Of a stretch of DNA of 44,658 bases, positions 8,659 to 16,737 are shown piece by piece. Below the pieces are notes generated by a model. The model did no database searches and was not told the origin of the DNA. It worked only from the letters and a program-made list of their open reading frames with translations. Position 1 is the stretch's first letter, and each line of letters starts with the position of its first letter. The DNA comes from Oscillospiraceae bacterium (GTDB taxonomy: Bacteria > Bacillota > Clostridia > Oscillospirales > Oscillospiraceae): the NCBI GenBank assembly GCA_020025715.1, contig JAHHRQ010000008.1, forward strand, positions 1 to 44,658, given 5' to 3'. The translations under genes were made by a program, and so were the position numbers.

Positions 8659-8672
8659 AAGAGTGTACCCGA
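8659..8672. promoter_or_regulatory. Putative TetR operator at the permease promoter
   Basis: AAGAGTGTACCCGA matches 11 of 14 bases of the site at 9530-9543. It follows a TTGACA (minus strand, 8690-8695) by about 23 bases, so it would overlap the -10 region of the permease promoter; the -10 itself is poor. Confidence 0.5.
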
Positions 8673-8700
8673 TATTAGCCTTAAGTTGGTGTCAACTAAT

Positions 8701-9324
8701 TCATTCGGTCTTTTCGACCGGTTTGCAAATGCTCTCTAAATAAGGAGGCATTATTTCCTCTAATCTGTCCCCCATGTTAAAGACCCCTCCGCTCAGACAC
8801 CAGTCGAAGGCTACTCCTTTAACAATGGTAGCCAGCACCTCAGCTGCGTGAGTAATGCTGACATTTTCTTTTAAAAGTCCTTCATTTTCAGCCTCAGCAA
8901 GACAGCTCCCGGGAAAGTTCCACATGGTTATCGGGGTTCTGCCGTTAAAAAGGCGGACATCCAGTGAATGATTGCTTGTATTATAGAAATTTGTAAAGAA
9001 ATCTATGCCTATTTCATTCATATATTCTGTCCATGCGCGATAATAGCAAACTATGCGCCTGTCAAAGCTAAGTCCTTCCACAGATTCGTCAAAGTGTTTA
9101 TTTAACCTGTACTCTGCGAACTTATCGAATATATAGTAGCTAAGCAAATCATCCTTGGTTTTAAAATGATAAAAAAATGTACCGTTTGAAACACCGGCCA
9201 CTTTACATATATTACTTACAGTAAGGTAAGCAAAGCCTTTCTTTTTTAATATGTTATCAGCGGCTTTATAAATTTTTTCTTTTGTCTCCTGAGTTTTTAC
9301 CTGCTTCGGAGTTTTAAGTTGCAT
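8701..9324 (-). CDS. TetR family transcriptional regulator
   Basis: A 207-residue one-component regulator. The N-terminal helix-turn-helix domain is clear at about residues 12-60: an IYKAADNILKKKGF helix, then TVSNICKVAGVSNGTFFYHF, the classic TetR recognition helix ending in YHFKTKDDLL. The remaining 140 residues form the ligand-binding domain and are not recognisable further. A GAAGGAGA site precedes the ATG. It sits between the permease and the divergent SDR gene, and matched operator-like sites overlap all three promoters, so it probably represses the module and itself until an effector binds. Confidence 0.88.
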   Translation of the reverse strand: MQLKTPKQVKTQETKEKIYKAADNILKKKGFAYLTVSNICKVAGVSNGTFFYHFKTKDDLLSYYIFDKFAEYRLNKHFDESVEGLSFDRRIVCYYRAWTEYMNEIGIDFFTNFYNTSNHSLDVRLFNGRTPITMWNFPGSCLAEAENEGLLKENVSITHAAEVLATIVKGVAFDWCLSGGVFNMGDRLEEIMPPYLESICKPVEKTE

Positions 9325-9354
9325 TTTTAGTTCTCCTTCATTTGTTACTCGTTA

Positions 9355-9368
9355 TAGAGTATGCTCCA
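9355..9368. promoter_or_regulatory. Putative TetR operator at the tetR promoter
   Basis: TAGAGTATGCTCCA shares 12 of 14 bases with the site at 9530-9543. It lies at the predicted transcription start of tetR, just past the -10 at 9371-9376, which fits autorepression. Confidence 0.55.
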
Positions 9369-9370
9369 TA

Positions 9371-9399
9371 AGAATAGCATTGAGATCGCTACTTGTAAA
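9371..9399 (-). promoter_or_regulatory. Promoter of tetR
   Basis: TTTACA (minus, 9394-9399), 17-base spacer, TATTCT (9371-9376). About 40 bases lie between the predicted start and the ATG. Confidence 0.55.
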
Positions 9400-9494
9400 G
9401 AGTGTTTTGACAACTTTGTTGAAAGTCTCTCGCTTTTGTTAATTCTGCACATTTTAGTTTGTTAAAATATGTGCAATATTTTTCACGTTAGTAC

Positions 9495-9523
9495 TTGACT
9501 TTTTCTTGTCAATGTCGTAGAGT
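9495..9523 (+). promoter_or_regulatory. Promoter of the SDR gene
   Basis: TTGACT at 9495-9500, 17-base spacer, TAGAGT at 9518-9523. The weak -10 lies inside the operator, as expected for a repressed promoter. Confidence 0.55.
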
Positions 9524-9543
9524 ACGCAATAGAGTGTACTCCA
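9520..9543. promoter_or_regulatory. Putative TetR operator at the SDR promoter
   Basis: Inverted repeat GAGTAC-N10-GTACTC (9520-9541), and within it TAGAGTGTACTCCA (9530-9543), the same 14-mer family as 9355-9368 and 8659-8672. It overlaps the -10 of the SDR promoter. Confidence 0.6.
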
Positions 9544-9624
9544 CAAGTACTACGGATAAACACAAGCCCCAACTTGTGTGTAAAATTTTAGTTTTAGGCT
9601 AAAGAGAGAAAGGAAGTTTTCGTT

Positions 9625-10380
9625 ATGGCACATTCTGATAGGTTTGTAGGTAAAGTAGCCGTCGTTACCGGCGGCGCAAGCGGCATTGGTAAGGCAATCG
9701 CCGCACGTTATATTCAGGACGGCGGTAAGGTCGTTATCGGAGATCTTCAGACTGATAAGTTTGCAGATATTATTGATGAACTTGGCAGTGACAACGTTTT
9801 CTGCTGCAAGTGTGACGTCAGCGTTCGTGCAGACGTAGATGCTATTATTCAAACTGCTTACGATAAATTCGGCGGCTTTGATGCTATCTTCAACAATGCA
9901 GGCGTTAACATATTCAAAGATTTTCTCGAGTTCACCATCGAAGAAAGTGACTTCATATTTAATGTTAACTACCGCGGCGTATTCAATGGTTCTCAGGCTG
10001 CCGCAAAAGCATTTATTGCACACAACGTCCCCGGTGTCATTGTCAACACCTCTTCCATCAATTTCCGCTGCTGCGGTCCTAATACCACTCCTTATGCTGC
10101 AAGTAAAGGTGCTATATCCCTGTTCACTCGCGGTATAGCTGTTGAGCTTGCACCTTATGGCATCAGAGCTAACTGCTTCTGCCCCGGCTGCACCGACACT
10201 CCTATGGTCGGAAAGATTGCAAGAGATCGTTTCCCCAACTACACTGCTCCCAAGCTCGCTATCAAGCGTATGTGCCGCCCCGAAGAGCAGGCTGCCGTTG
10301 CATGCTTCCTTGCATCGGACGACGCTTCCTACATGACCGGCGAATCTATATTCAACGTCGGCGGCTGGGGAATTGCCTGA
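9625..10380 (+). CDS. Short-chain dehydrogenase/reductase (SDR)
   Basis: NAD(P)-dependent oxidoreductase of 251 residues, the classical SDR length. The dinucleotide motif TGGASGIG is at residues 15-22, NNAG at about 90-93, the catalytic serine in NTSS at about 138-141 and YAASK at about 153-157 supplies the active-site tyrosine and lysine. An aspartate after the second strand (IGDLQ) suggests NAD rather than NADP. The nearby flavin enoate reductase and organic-acid carriers suggest it interconverts a hydroxy and keto group in the same pathway; the substrate is not readable. A GAGAAAGGA site precedes the ATG. Its promoter is overlapped by a putative TetR operator. Confidence 0.9.
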   Translation: MAHSDRFVGKVAVVTGGASGIGKAIAARYIQDGGKVVIGDLQTDKFADIIDELGSDNVFCCKCDVSVRADVDAIIQTAYDKFGGFDAIFNNAGVNIFKDFLEFTIEESDFIFNVNYRGVFNGSQAAAKAFIAHNVPGVIVNTSSINFRCCGPNTTPYAASKGAISLFTRGIAVELAPYGIRANCFCPGCTDTPMVGKIARDRFPNYTAPKLAIKRMCRPEEQAAVACFLASDDASYMTGESIFNVGGWGIA

Positions 10381-10528
10381 TCGGCAGTTTATGCCTTTAA
10401 GTCCTATTTAAACTGTTTTCGTTTTATTAAATACAGAGGAACATAGAGTATCTTATTATGTAATTTCAGCCGTATACTGACCGCCAGTATCCTCGGCTTT
10501 AAAAAATAATACGTGGAGGAAATTAGAC

Positions 10529-11284
10529 ATGAAATACACAAAAGAACAGTGGAAAGAATTAAGCGACCGCATAATGCTCACCCTTCGTCCTACCCAGTAC
10601 CCCGTAGCAATGAAATTCACCAAGACTCAGGAAGAGCTTGACGCTATTCAGAATATAACCTTCTGCCAGAATAAGGCTAACGCATGTAAGACCATCGGTA
10701 TGGCAGCTCACTTCCAGGGCACCTTTGCCATCACTCCCGATCACTTCTCCGGTTATTACTGCGCAATGAATAACGGTCTTATGAAGATCAACCAGGAGTA
10801 CATCGACGGCGCAATTCTCTACAAAGATCCTACTCCCTGGCATCACAATCAGGAAGATGCAAAGAAGCACATCGCTTCCAACATGCAGTATCTGCCCGAA
10901 GAGCCCTACACTGCTCTCGTTTGCTCTGCATTCTGCAACTGTGACATTGAAGAGGCTGACTGCGTTATTCTCCGTCTGCCCACTCAGGCTGCATTCCACC
11001 TGCTGGCCGGCTATGTAGAAACCGATTGGCAGCGTCTGGAAATTCCTTTCAGCGGTGAATCCAACTGCGCTGATACTTGGATGCGTACCGTTAAGGAAGG
11101 CAAGATCGGTCTGTCTCTCGGCTGCCGCGGTGACCGTGCTACCGGTGCTGTAAGCTATGGTGAAGTTCAGATTACCATGACTCTTGAGCAGCTTCTCAAG
11201 GCTCTCGACGGTGTTGACACTATCGAGAAGAACGGTATTCTCTACCCCTATAACCCCACTTGCCTCTACAAAGGTGCATTCTAA
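10529..11284 (+). CDS. DUF169 family protein
   Basis: A 251-residue protein of the DUF169 family, found mostly in anaerobes and archaea and without an established function. Visible family marks are RPTQYPVAMKF at residues 20-30, a cysteine-containing segment FCQNKANACK, and LSLGCRGDRATGA near the C-terminus. It is soluble with no signal peptide. A strong GGAGG site precedes the ATG. It follows the SDR by 148 bases with no terminator between, so read-through from the SDR promoter is likely. Several conserved cysteines raise the possibility of metal or cofactor binding, which is inference only. Confidence 0.8.
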   Translation: MKYTKEQWKELSDRIMLTLRPTQYPVAMKFTKTQEELDAIQNITFCQNKANACKTIGMAAHFQGTFAITPDHFSGYYCAMNNGLMKINQEYIDGAILYKDPTPWHHNQEDAKKHIASNMQYLPEEPYTALVCSAFCNCDIEEADCVILRLPTQAAFHLLAGYVETDWQRLEIPFSGESNCADTWMRTVKEGKIGLSLGCRGDRATGAVSYGEVQITMTLEQLLKALDGVDTIEKNGILYPYNPTCLYKGAF

Positions 11285-11318
11285 TCAATAATTAAATTGT
11301 TATATTATAATAGTAGAA

Positions 11319-11353
11319 TAACTGCCCCGATATATACCGGGGCAGTTATTTTA
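11319..11353 (+). terminator. Terminator after DUF169
   Basis: Stem TAACTGCCCC/GGGGCAGTTA then TTTT. It lies between DUF169 and the carrier gene, so the carrier is either expressed by read-through or has its own promoter. Confidence 0.75.
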
Positions 11354-11375
11354 CAATATTTAAGCAGGATATTAT

Positions 11376-12758
11376 ATGAAGAAAAAAATATTTATTTCCT
11401 TGTCTGTGGTTGCGGGAACTTTATGCACTATGGCATTAAAAACCCAGCTTAGCACTGATGCCGCGATAGCTTTGGGCGCACTGGTATGCAGCATAGTACT
11501 GTGGATAAGCGGAGCATTGCCGGACTACGTTACTGCCCTTCTGATGGCCGTATGTTTCATACTCTTTGCCGGCGTTCCTTGCGGGATAGTTTTCGGTGCT
11601 TTTTCGAAACCCAGCCTGTGGCTTTTGCTCACAGCGTTCGGGCTAAGCCTATGTCTATCCAAATGCGGGCTATTAAACAGGATTGCCCGCTTTCTGCTGC
11701 ATCTCTTTCCAAACAGCTTTATGGGACGTGTACTCGGCCTTACAGCAGCCGGATTCATAAGTGCCCCATTTGTTCCGAGTATGAGTGCTAAAGCCGCTGT
11801 ATTCTCCCCTCTTGCCATGAACATAAGTGATGCCGCAGGATATAAGCGCAAAAGCAAAGAGGCCGCAGGGCTTTTTCTGGCTACGCTCATAGCCATACGA
11901 AGCCCCGGGCCTCTGTTTATAAGTGCGTCTGTAAACGGTTATACCCTCAGCGGACTCCTGCCTCAGCCCTATAAAGAGCAATTTACAATGAGTCGGTGGT
12001 TTGCAGCCGCGCTTCCGTGGTTTATAATTGTTACATTTTTAAGTCTTTTTATCATCTGGCTTATATTCAGACCCAAATCTTCACAAAACGAGTCCTCCGG
12101 CAATGTAGATATTCCTCTGCCTCCCATGAGCCGCAAGGAAAAAATAATGCTTGTAATTATATCTGCCACCATGCTCCTGTGGATGACCGAAAGTCTTCAC
12201 GGCATACCTGCATATATAGTATCTCTCACTGCATTGTGCGCCTGCCTCGGCTGCGGCATAATAAGCAGCAAAGAGTTCTGCTCGGAAATGAATTGGAACG
12301 CTGTTCTTTTTATAGGCGTCGTACTGGAGATAGCTTCGGTATTCAAATATCTCGGCATAAACGAATGGTTTATAGGCCATTTCACGTCAGTTTTCGCTTT
12401 CTTTGCCGATAAGCCCTATCTTTTTATTCTGACGGTGGCACTGAGCACAATTCTTCTCCGCTTTGTTATCGTCTCCGAAATTGCACTCATAAATATTTAC
12501 ATGGTATTTCTCATTCCGTTTTCCATGGAGATAGGCATTAACCCATGGATAGTGAGTTTTGCACTGTACTCAGTAGTATGTCCCTGGTTTTTCCTGTACC
12601 AGAGTCCTGTGTACATGGCAGCATATTATGCCTGCGATGGTGAAATGATAAAACCGTCTCAAGCAGCTCTCGGCAGTGCCCTATACATGTTAATCTGCAT
12701 CCTTTCGCTTTTACTTTCTGTAAAATATTGGAAGTGGATAGGTATATTGTATATTTAG
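11376..12758 (+). CDS. DASS/SLC13-type anion symporter
   Basis: A 460-residue membrane protein with about 12 hydrophobic segments, resembling the divalent anion:sodium symporter family (CitT, SdcS) that moves di- and tricarboxylates or sulfate. Supporting features are the N-terminal GALPDYVTALLMAV segment, LLTAFGLSLCLSKCGLLNRIA at about 87-107, and a repeated half-structure with NWNAVLFIGVVLEIASVF at about 307-324. The canonical SNT motifs are degenerate, so sodium coupling is uncertain. The ribosome binding site is weak (CAGGAT). It lies between DUF169 and an HxlR regulator and probably serves the same pathway. Confidence 0.65.
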   Translation: MKKKIFISLSVVAGTLCTMALKTQLSTDAAIALGALVCSIVLWISGALPDYVTALLMAVCFILFAGVPCGIVFGAFSKPSLWLLLTAFGLSLCLSKCGLLNRIARFLLHLFPNSFMGRVLGLTAAGFISAPFVPSMSAKAAVFSPLAMNISDAAGYKRKSKEAAGLFLATLIAIRSPGPLFISASVNGYTLSGLLPQPYKEQFTMSRWFAAALPWFIIVTFLSLFIIWLIFRPKSSQNESSGNVDIPLPPMSRKEKIMLVIISATMLLWMTESLHGIPAYIVSLTALCACLGCGIISSKEFCSEMNWNAVLFIGVVLEIASVFKYLGINEWFIGHFTSVFAFFADKPYLFILTVALSTILLRFVIVSEIALINIYMVFLIPFSMEIGINPWIVSFALYSVVCPWFFLYQSPVYMAAYYACDGEMIKPSQAALGSALYMLICILSLLLSVKYWKWIGILYI

Positions 12759-12801
12759 ACATTTTTAACCTATTTTGCGATTTTTAGGGCAATTTGTTTG
12801 A

Positions 12802-12830
12802 TTGCAAGGAATTTCACAAAATGTTATAAT
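12802..12830 (+). promoter_or_regulatory. Promoter of the HxlR gene
   Basis: TTGCAA at 12802-12807, 17-base spacer, perfect TATAAT at 12825-12830. It covers the 5' part of the longest open frame, which argues that translation starts downstream at the TTG at 12859. Confidence 0.6.
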
Positions 12831-12858
12831 CATCAACAAGAAAAGGAATGATCGCAAA

Positions 12859-13308
12859 TTGGACAACACAATTCACAGCTTTGAAAATTGCAGTTTAAGT
12901 TTTGCATTTAATGCCGTTAACGGAAAATGGAAGCCTTATATAATATGGTATCTGGCAGAAGCTCCCGGTGGTATTTGCCGTTACGGTGAGCTCAAGCGCA
13001 GAGTGCCTTATAAAATTTCCCACAAAATATTTACACAACAGCTTCAGGAATTAGAGAAGGCCAACATTATTCTCCGAACCGAGTATGATGAAAAGCCTCT
13101 GCGTGTGGAATACAGCCTTACTGAGGTCGGCTGGCTTTTGGTGCCGGCAGTATTTTTCATGCGTGACTGGGGCGCTATTGCTAACCCTAAATTTACTAAG
13201 GAAGACCTTTTGTCCCGTTCAAAAGGTACTCTCGACGGGGATAAGCTGACTTATTCATACAAATCCCCTGAGCTTGGTAAAGAAGTAACTATTACATTTA
13301 AATATTGA
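12859..13308 (+). CDS. HxlR family winged-helix regulator
   Basis: A 149-residue MarR-like regulator of the HxlR family. Hallmarks are AVNGKWKPYIIWYL at the start, YGELKRRVPYKISHKIFTQQ over the recognition helix, and the wing segment KPLRVEYSLTEVGWLL. HxlR proteins usually sense aldehydes, quinones or redox state. I chose the TTG at 12859 because a good promoter with TATAAT at 12825-12830 overlaps the earlier frame, and AAAAGGA lies 11 bases ahead of the TTG. It sits beside the DASS carrier and TRAP genes and may control them. Confidence 0.85.
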   Translation: MDNTIHSFENCSLSFAFNAVNGKWKPYIIWYLAEAPGGICRYGELKRRVPYKISHKIFTQQLQELEKANIILRTEYDEKPLRVEYSLTEVGWLLVPAVFFMRDWGAIANPKFTKEDLLSRSKGTLDGDKLTYSYKSPELGKEVTITFKY

Positions 13309-13310
13309 TA

Positions 13311-13344
13311 AAATCATCTCTCCTTTGGGAGAGATGATTTTTTT
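13311..13344 (+). terminator. Terminator of the HxlR gene
   Basis: Stem AAATCATCTCTCC/GGAGAGATGATTT with a short TTTG loop and a T-run, directly after the stop. Confidence 0.85.
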
Positions 13345-13383
13345 ACCTTGACCTAAAATTTGCAATGCACAATAGATTATTCA

Positions 13384-13421
13384 CAACGAGCCTCTCTCCT
13401 AAGCGGAGAAGAGGCTCGTTG
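13384..13421 (-). terminator. Hairpin at the end of dctPQM
   Basis: Long stem CAACGAGCCTCT/AGAGGCTCGTTG with inner TCTCC/GGAGA, 18 bases past the TRAP large-subunit stop. The T-run is better on the plus strand, so minus-strand termination efficiency is uncertain. Confidence 0.55.
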
Positions 13422-13438
13422 CTTTTATAATGCAATTC

Positions 13439-14764
13439 TTATCCTACAAGCATATTAGGTAACCAGCTTACTATCTGAGGGAAGATTGCACACAGTAAGA
13501 ACACTATCAGCTGTATTCCCATAAAGGGCCATACACCTCGTATCGTTTCCTGTGTGGTAATACTGTCCTTCGCAACGCCCTGAAAATAGAAGATAGATGC
13601 TGCCATAGGAGGAGACAGGAATGCAGTCTGCATAATGAGAGCCATCATACTGAGGAAGTAGCAGGCATCAAAGCCGACTGAAACAGCGATAGGCACGAAA
13701 ATCGGAATGGTAATCATGCAGACGGCTATCCAGTCCATGAGGAAGCCGAGGACGAATATAGTGGCCATCATAATGGCGAATACTCCCCATTTTCCTATAG
13801 GCATAGAAGCGAAAAGTCTTGTAATTGCAGTGCTGCAGCCCAGGCGCATAAATACGGTTACAAAGAGGTTTCCGAATATGGAAACGGCATACACCATACT
13901 GGTAAGCTTTATTGTCTCAATAAGCGTTTTCTTTATAACATCAAATGTAATGGAATGATAAAGAAGAGCGATTACAAAGGAAGCCAAAACTCCCAGAGCT
14001 GCCGCTTCGGTGGCAGGGCACCAGCCCATCCATATTGCACCCAATACTGAAAAGATAACCACTGCAACAGGCAGAACATGGAGCACACAGCCTTTTATTA
14101 TCTCTTTGCGGCTATATTTGCTCAGTTCCTCTTCAGGCATAGGAGGAGCATAATCCTTTTTTACATTAGCAATTATCTTTATATATATGATGTAGGCAAC
14201 ACCCAAAAGTATACCGGGTGTCATTGCGCCGTAGAAGAGCTTACCTACGGAGACATTGGCCGCAGAACCCATAAATACAAGCATTATGCTCGGCGGAATC
14301 AGTATACCCAAAGTACCGCCGGAAATTATAACACCTGCTGTAAGTGACTTATTGTATTTTGCCTCCAGCATAGGCTTTGTGAACAAAAGGCCCATAGAAA
14401 CAACAGATGCACCGACTATACCGGTAGTAGCCGCAAAAAGGATAGCAATGAGGGTAGCAGCTATTGCCATGCCGCCTCTCTGTCTGCCGAGAGCTATTGA
14501 GAGGTGGTCAAACAGTCTCTTTGCAACGCCTGACTGGTTCAGCAGCTGACCCATCAGGACGAAAAGAGGCACAGCCAGAAGACCGTAGTCCTTACAATAT
14601 TTGAATGTACTGAAGTAAACGCTCTGGAACACATCAGGCCCCCAGAACGTAAGGCCCGCGATAAGAGCAACTCCGCCCAAGGCGGCGAAAAGGTAGTAAC
14701 CGGAGAATATCAGCACCAGTAACAAAACGCCCATGATTATCGCTATTGTCATTCCGCTGACCAT
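13439..14764 (-). CDS. dctM: TRAP transporter large permease (DctM)
   Basis: Main transport subunit of a sodium-driven TRAP importer, 441 residues with about 12 membrane helices. Typical DctM segments are LLAVPLFVLMGQLLNQSGVA at about 41-60, ATTGIVGASVVSMG at about 111-124 and GGTLGILIPPSIMLV at about 147-161. The ATG overlaps the stop of dctQ by one base (TAATG), so the two are coupled. Last gene of the dctP-Q-M operon. Confidence 0.92.
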   Translation of the reverse strand: MVSGMTIAIIMGVLLLVLIFSGYYLFAALGGVALIAGLTFWGPDVFQSVYFSTFKYCKDYGLLAVPLFVLMGQLLNQSGVAKRLFDHLSIALGRQRGGMAIAATLIAILFAATTGIVGASVVSMGLLFTKPMLEAKYNKSLTAGVIISGGTLGILIPPSIMLVFMGSAANVSVGKLFYGAMTPGILLGVAYIIYIKIIANVKKDYAPPMPEEELSKYSRKEIIKGCVLHVLPVAVVIFSVLGAIWMGWCPATEAAALGVLASFVIALLYHSITFDVIKKTLIETIKLTSMVYAVSIFGNLFVTVFMRLGCSTAITRLFASMPIGKWGVFAIMMATIFVLGFLMDWIAVCMITIPIFVPIAVSVGFDACYFLSMMALIMQTAFLSPPMAASIFYFQGVAKDSITTQETIRGVWPFMGIQLIVFLLCAIFPQIVSWLPNMLVG

Positions 14765-15321
14765 TAGTCCTTCGCCTCCTGTTTAAGTGTTTTGAGTCGC
14801 TCCACATCTTTAAATATCTCCGCAATTCCCTGAAGAGTAAGGATTGTGAAGCTAATTGCCATAACTATTTTTGTAGGCCAGATTGGTGCATTCCATGAGC
14901 CCACACTGAAAGTTTCCAGCGTCTTTACAGATACTATTGCGTTAATGATGCAGTAATATGCGCCGCCTCCGGAAAGGGGCATAAATATCAGAATGTGCAG
15001 AATAATATCCAGAATATTCTTTACTTTCTGCGGAAATTTTGCATAAAGAATATCTATCCTTACCATTGCGCCGTTTTTAAGGGCATATCCGAAACCCAGC
15101 AGAGCTGCACAGCCGCCTAATATAAAGCAGGTGCCATATGCCCATGTTGTCGGGTGGTTAAATACATTTCTGGCTACTATCTCAATAAGAAATACCACTA
15201 CCAGAGGAATTAAAAGGTATGCCGCTGCAAGTCCGGAGCCGTCCGACAGTTTTTCCGCAAAGGTAATATACTTTTTCATAAAGCTCCGCTTTTCTTTACA
15301 CTCTTCGTTAGCTTTACTCAT
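14764..15321 (-). CDS. dctQ: TRAP transporter small permease (DctQ)
   Basis: The 185-residue small membrane subunit that pairs with DctM. It shows four predicted helices and the family segment IEIVARNVFNHPTTWAYG at about 47-64 (usual E-x-x-x-R-Y-x-F). An AGGAGA site precedes the ATG at 15321; an internal MKKYITFAEK start at residue 15 is possible but has no better site. It lies 51 bases after dctP. Confidence 0.88.
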   Translation of the reverse strand: MSKANEECKEKRSFMKKYITFAEKLSDGSGLAAAYLLIPLVVVFLIEIVARNVFNHPTTWAYGTCFILGGCAALLGFGYALKNGAMVRIDILYAKFPQKVKNILDIILHILIFMPLSGGGAYYCIINAIVSVKTLETFSVGSWNAPIWPTKIVMAISFTILTLQGIAEIFKDVERLKTLKQEAKD

Positions 15322-15372
15322 ATATCTCTTCTCCTATATCCAACGCGAACCCAAGTAGTCGCAAAAAGCTTA

Positions 15373-16455
15373 TTAATCAATAGCTGCAGCGTCGTCCCAG
15401 CTGCTCACTGTTGCAATATACTCCTGCTGAGAATTATATATCTTAGCAAAAGTGGGGTTGCTCTCACATTTCTCCTCGTAATACTCATGTGCAGTGTCAT
15501 AGATGGTTTGCATGTCTTCATCAGACATTCTGAATATGGTAAGTTTGCCCTGATCCTGAAGCTCCTCGAATTTAGCCCATGCATCAACATTGGCAATACG
15601 GTCTTCGCTATATGCCTGAATCATCATGGCTTTGCAGGAAGTCTTGATGATATTCTGCATCTGCTCGTCCATACCTTCCCAAACATTACGATTTATAAGG
15701 AAGAGGTGAGTTGCACTGGGGCAGTGGATGCCGGGAACTGTCAGGTAGGGAGCTACTTCATGGTAACCGGCAGAAAAGTTTGCAAAAGGAGTTGAATACT
15801 CTGCTGCATCAATAGTGCCTCTTGAGAGAGCCTCGTAACACTCACCGCCGTCCATGGTAACAACTGATGCGCCGAGAATAGTCTCTATCTTTGCCCAGTC
15901 GGAAATGCCGCGGATTTTAAGACCTTTAATATCATCAAGACTCTTTATTGGTACTGTTGAGTGATACAGTATCTCAGAGTCAACAACGGCACAGGGGAAA
16001 GCCACAACATTAGGGGCAATTTCCAGCATAACCTCGTCCAGTATCTGCTGGCCCTCACCGCCTATGTACCAGCCAAGGTACTGATCCGCAGTCATACCAA
16101 CCGGCAGAGTACTCAGTATACCCAAGCTGTCGTCAGGAAAGCTCGGTGCGATTGTCTGTCCGCAGTCAAGTGTTCCGTTTCCAACAGCTTCAAGAATATC
16201 AGCAGTAGAAACGATGGAGTTTGTGGCAAGACAGTCCATGCTGACGCGGCCTCCGGAGCAGGATACTATCGTATCGGCAAGCTCTGATGCGTAAACGTAA
16301 GGGCCGCCGCCTGCGCTATAAGCGCACTGGTAGGCAAGCCTGTAGGTCTTGCCGCCGGCAGCACCGTTTTCGCCGGCGCTCGCAGCTCCGCAGCCTGTTA
16401 TAAGCACCGCTGCAAATGCCATAATCAAAACCATGGATAACATTCTCTTCCTCAT
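15373..16455 (-). CDS. dctP: TRAP transporter substrate-binding lipoprotein (DctP)
   Basis: Captures the substrate outside the cell for DctQM; 360 residues. The signal peptide ends in the lipobox LITGC. The fold marks include LKIRGISDWAKIETILGASVV, where the family arginine that binds the carboxylate lies, and GECYEALSRGTIDAAEYSTP downstream, both typical of DctP. The substrate therefore probably carries a carboxylate. A GTG at 16476 would extend it by seven residues; I prefer the ATG at 16455 because it starts the signal peptide cleanly. First gene of the TRAP operon, divergent from the flavin reductase gene. Confidence 0.9.
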   Translation of the reverse strand: MRKRMLSMVLIMAFAAVLITGCGAASAGENGAAGGKTYRLAYQCAYSAGGGPYVYASELADTIVSCSGGRVSMDCLATNSIVSTADILEAVGNGTLDCGQTIAPSFPDDSLGILSTLPVGMTADQYLGWYIGGEGQQILDEVMLEIAPNVVAFPCAVVDSEILYHSTVPIKSLDDIKGLKIRGISDWAKIETILGASVVTMDGGECYEALSRGTIDAAEYSTPFANFSAGYHEVAPYLTVPGIHCPSATHLFLINRNVWEGMDEQMQNIIKTSCKAMMIQAYSEDRIANVDAWAKFEELQDQGKLTIFRMSDEDMQTIYDTAHEYYEEKCESNPTFAKIYNSQQEYIATVSSWDDAAAID

Positions 16456-16494
16456 CTTAGTTCCCGTTCCTTTCACTTATAAACGTATAATTTT

Positions 16495-16522
16495 CGTATA
16501 TTCTCAATAATATTTGAGTCAA
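16495..16522 (-). promoter_or_regulatory. Promoter of dctPQM
   Basis: TTGACT (minus, 16517-16522), 16-base spacer, TATACG (16495-16500). The spacer holds the inverted repeat CTCAA-N6-TTGAG (16503-16518), a possible regulator site. Confidence 0.5.
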
Positions 16523-16581
16523 AAGTTTAAAATTTTATTGCAATCATATGTGCATTTTTTAACAATGGACACTTTATCACA

Positions 16582-16610
16582 TTGTCAGTAACATATCAAT
16601 TAGTTACATT
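16582..16610 (+). promoter_or_regulatory. Promoter of the flavin reductase gene
   Basis: TTGTCA at 16582-16587, 17-base spacer, TACATT at 16605-16610. The inverted repeat ACAATG-N12-CATTGT (16562-16585) overlaps the -35 and could be an operator. Confidence 0.5.
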
Positions 16611-16737
16611 TTAGTGCCTACTTACTTGGTGGTACGAAGGCACAATTAAGTGCGTTCTTGAAATTGTGAAATTTTTGGGTAATATGAGTGGTGTCAAAAA
16701 CAGTATATTTTCTAATTTTACGGAGGTATCGGCAACC

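Noticed and set aside
10444..10457. TAGAGTATC before DUF169 as a fourth TetR operator
   Set aside because: Only about 9 of 14 bases match and the symmetrical half is missing.
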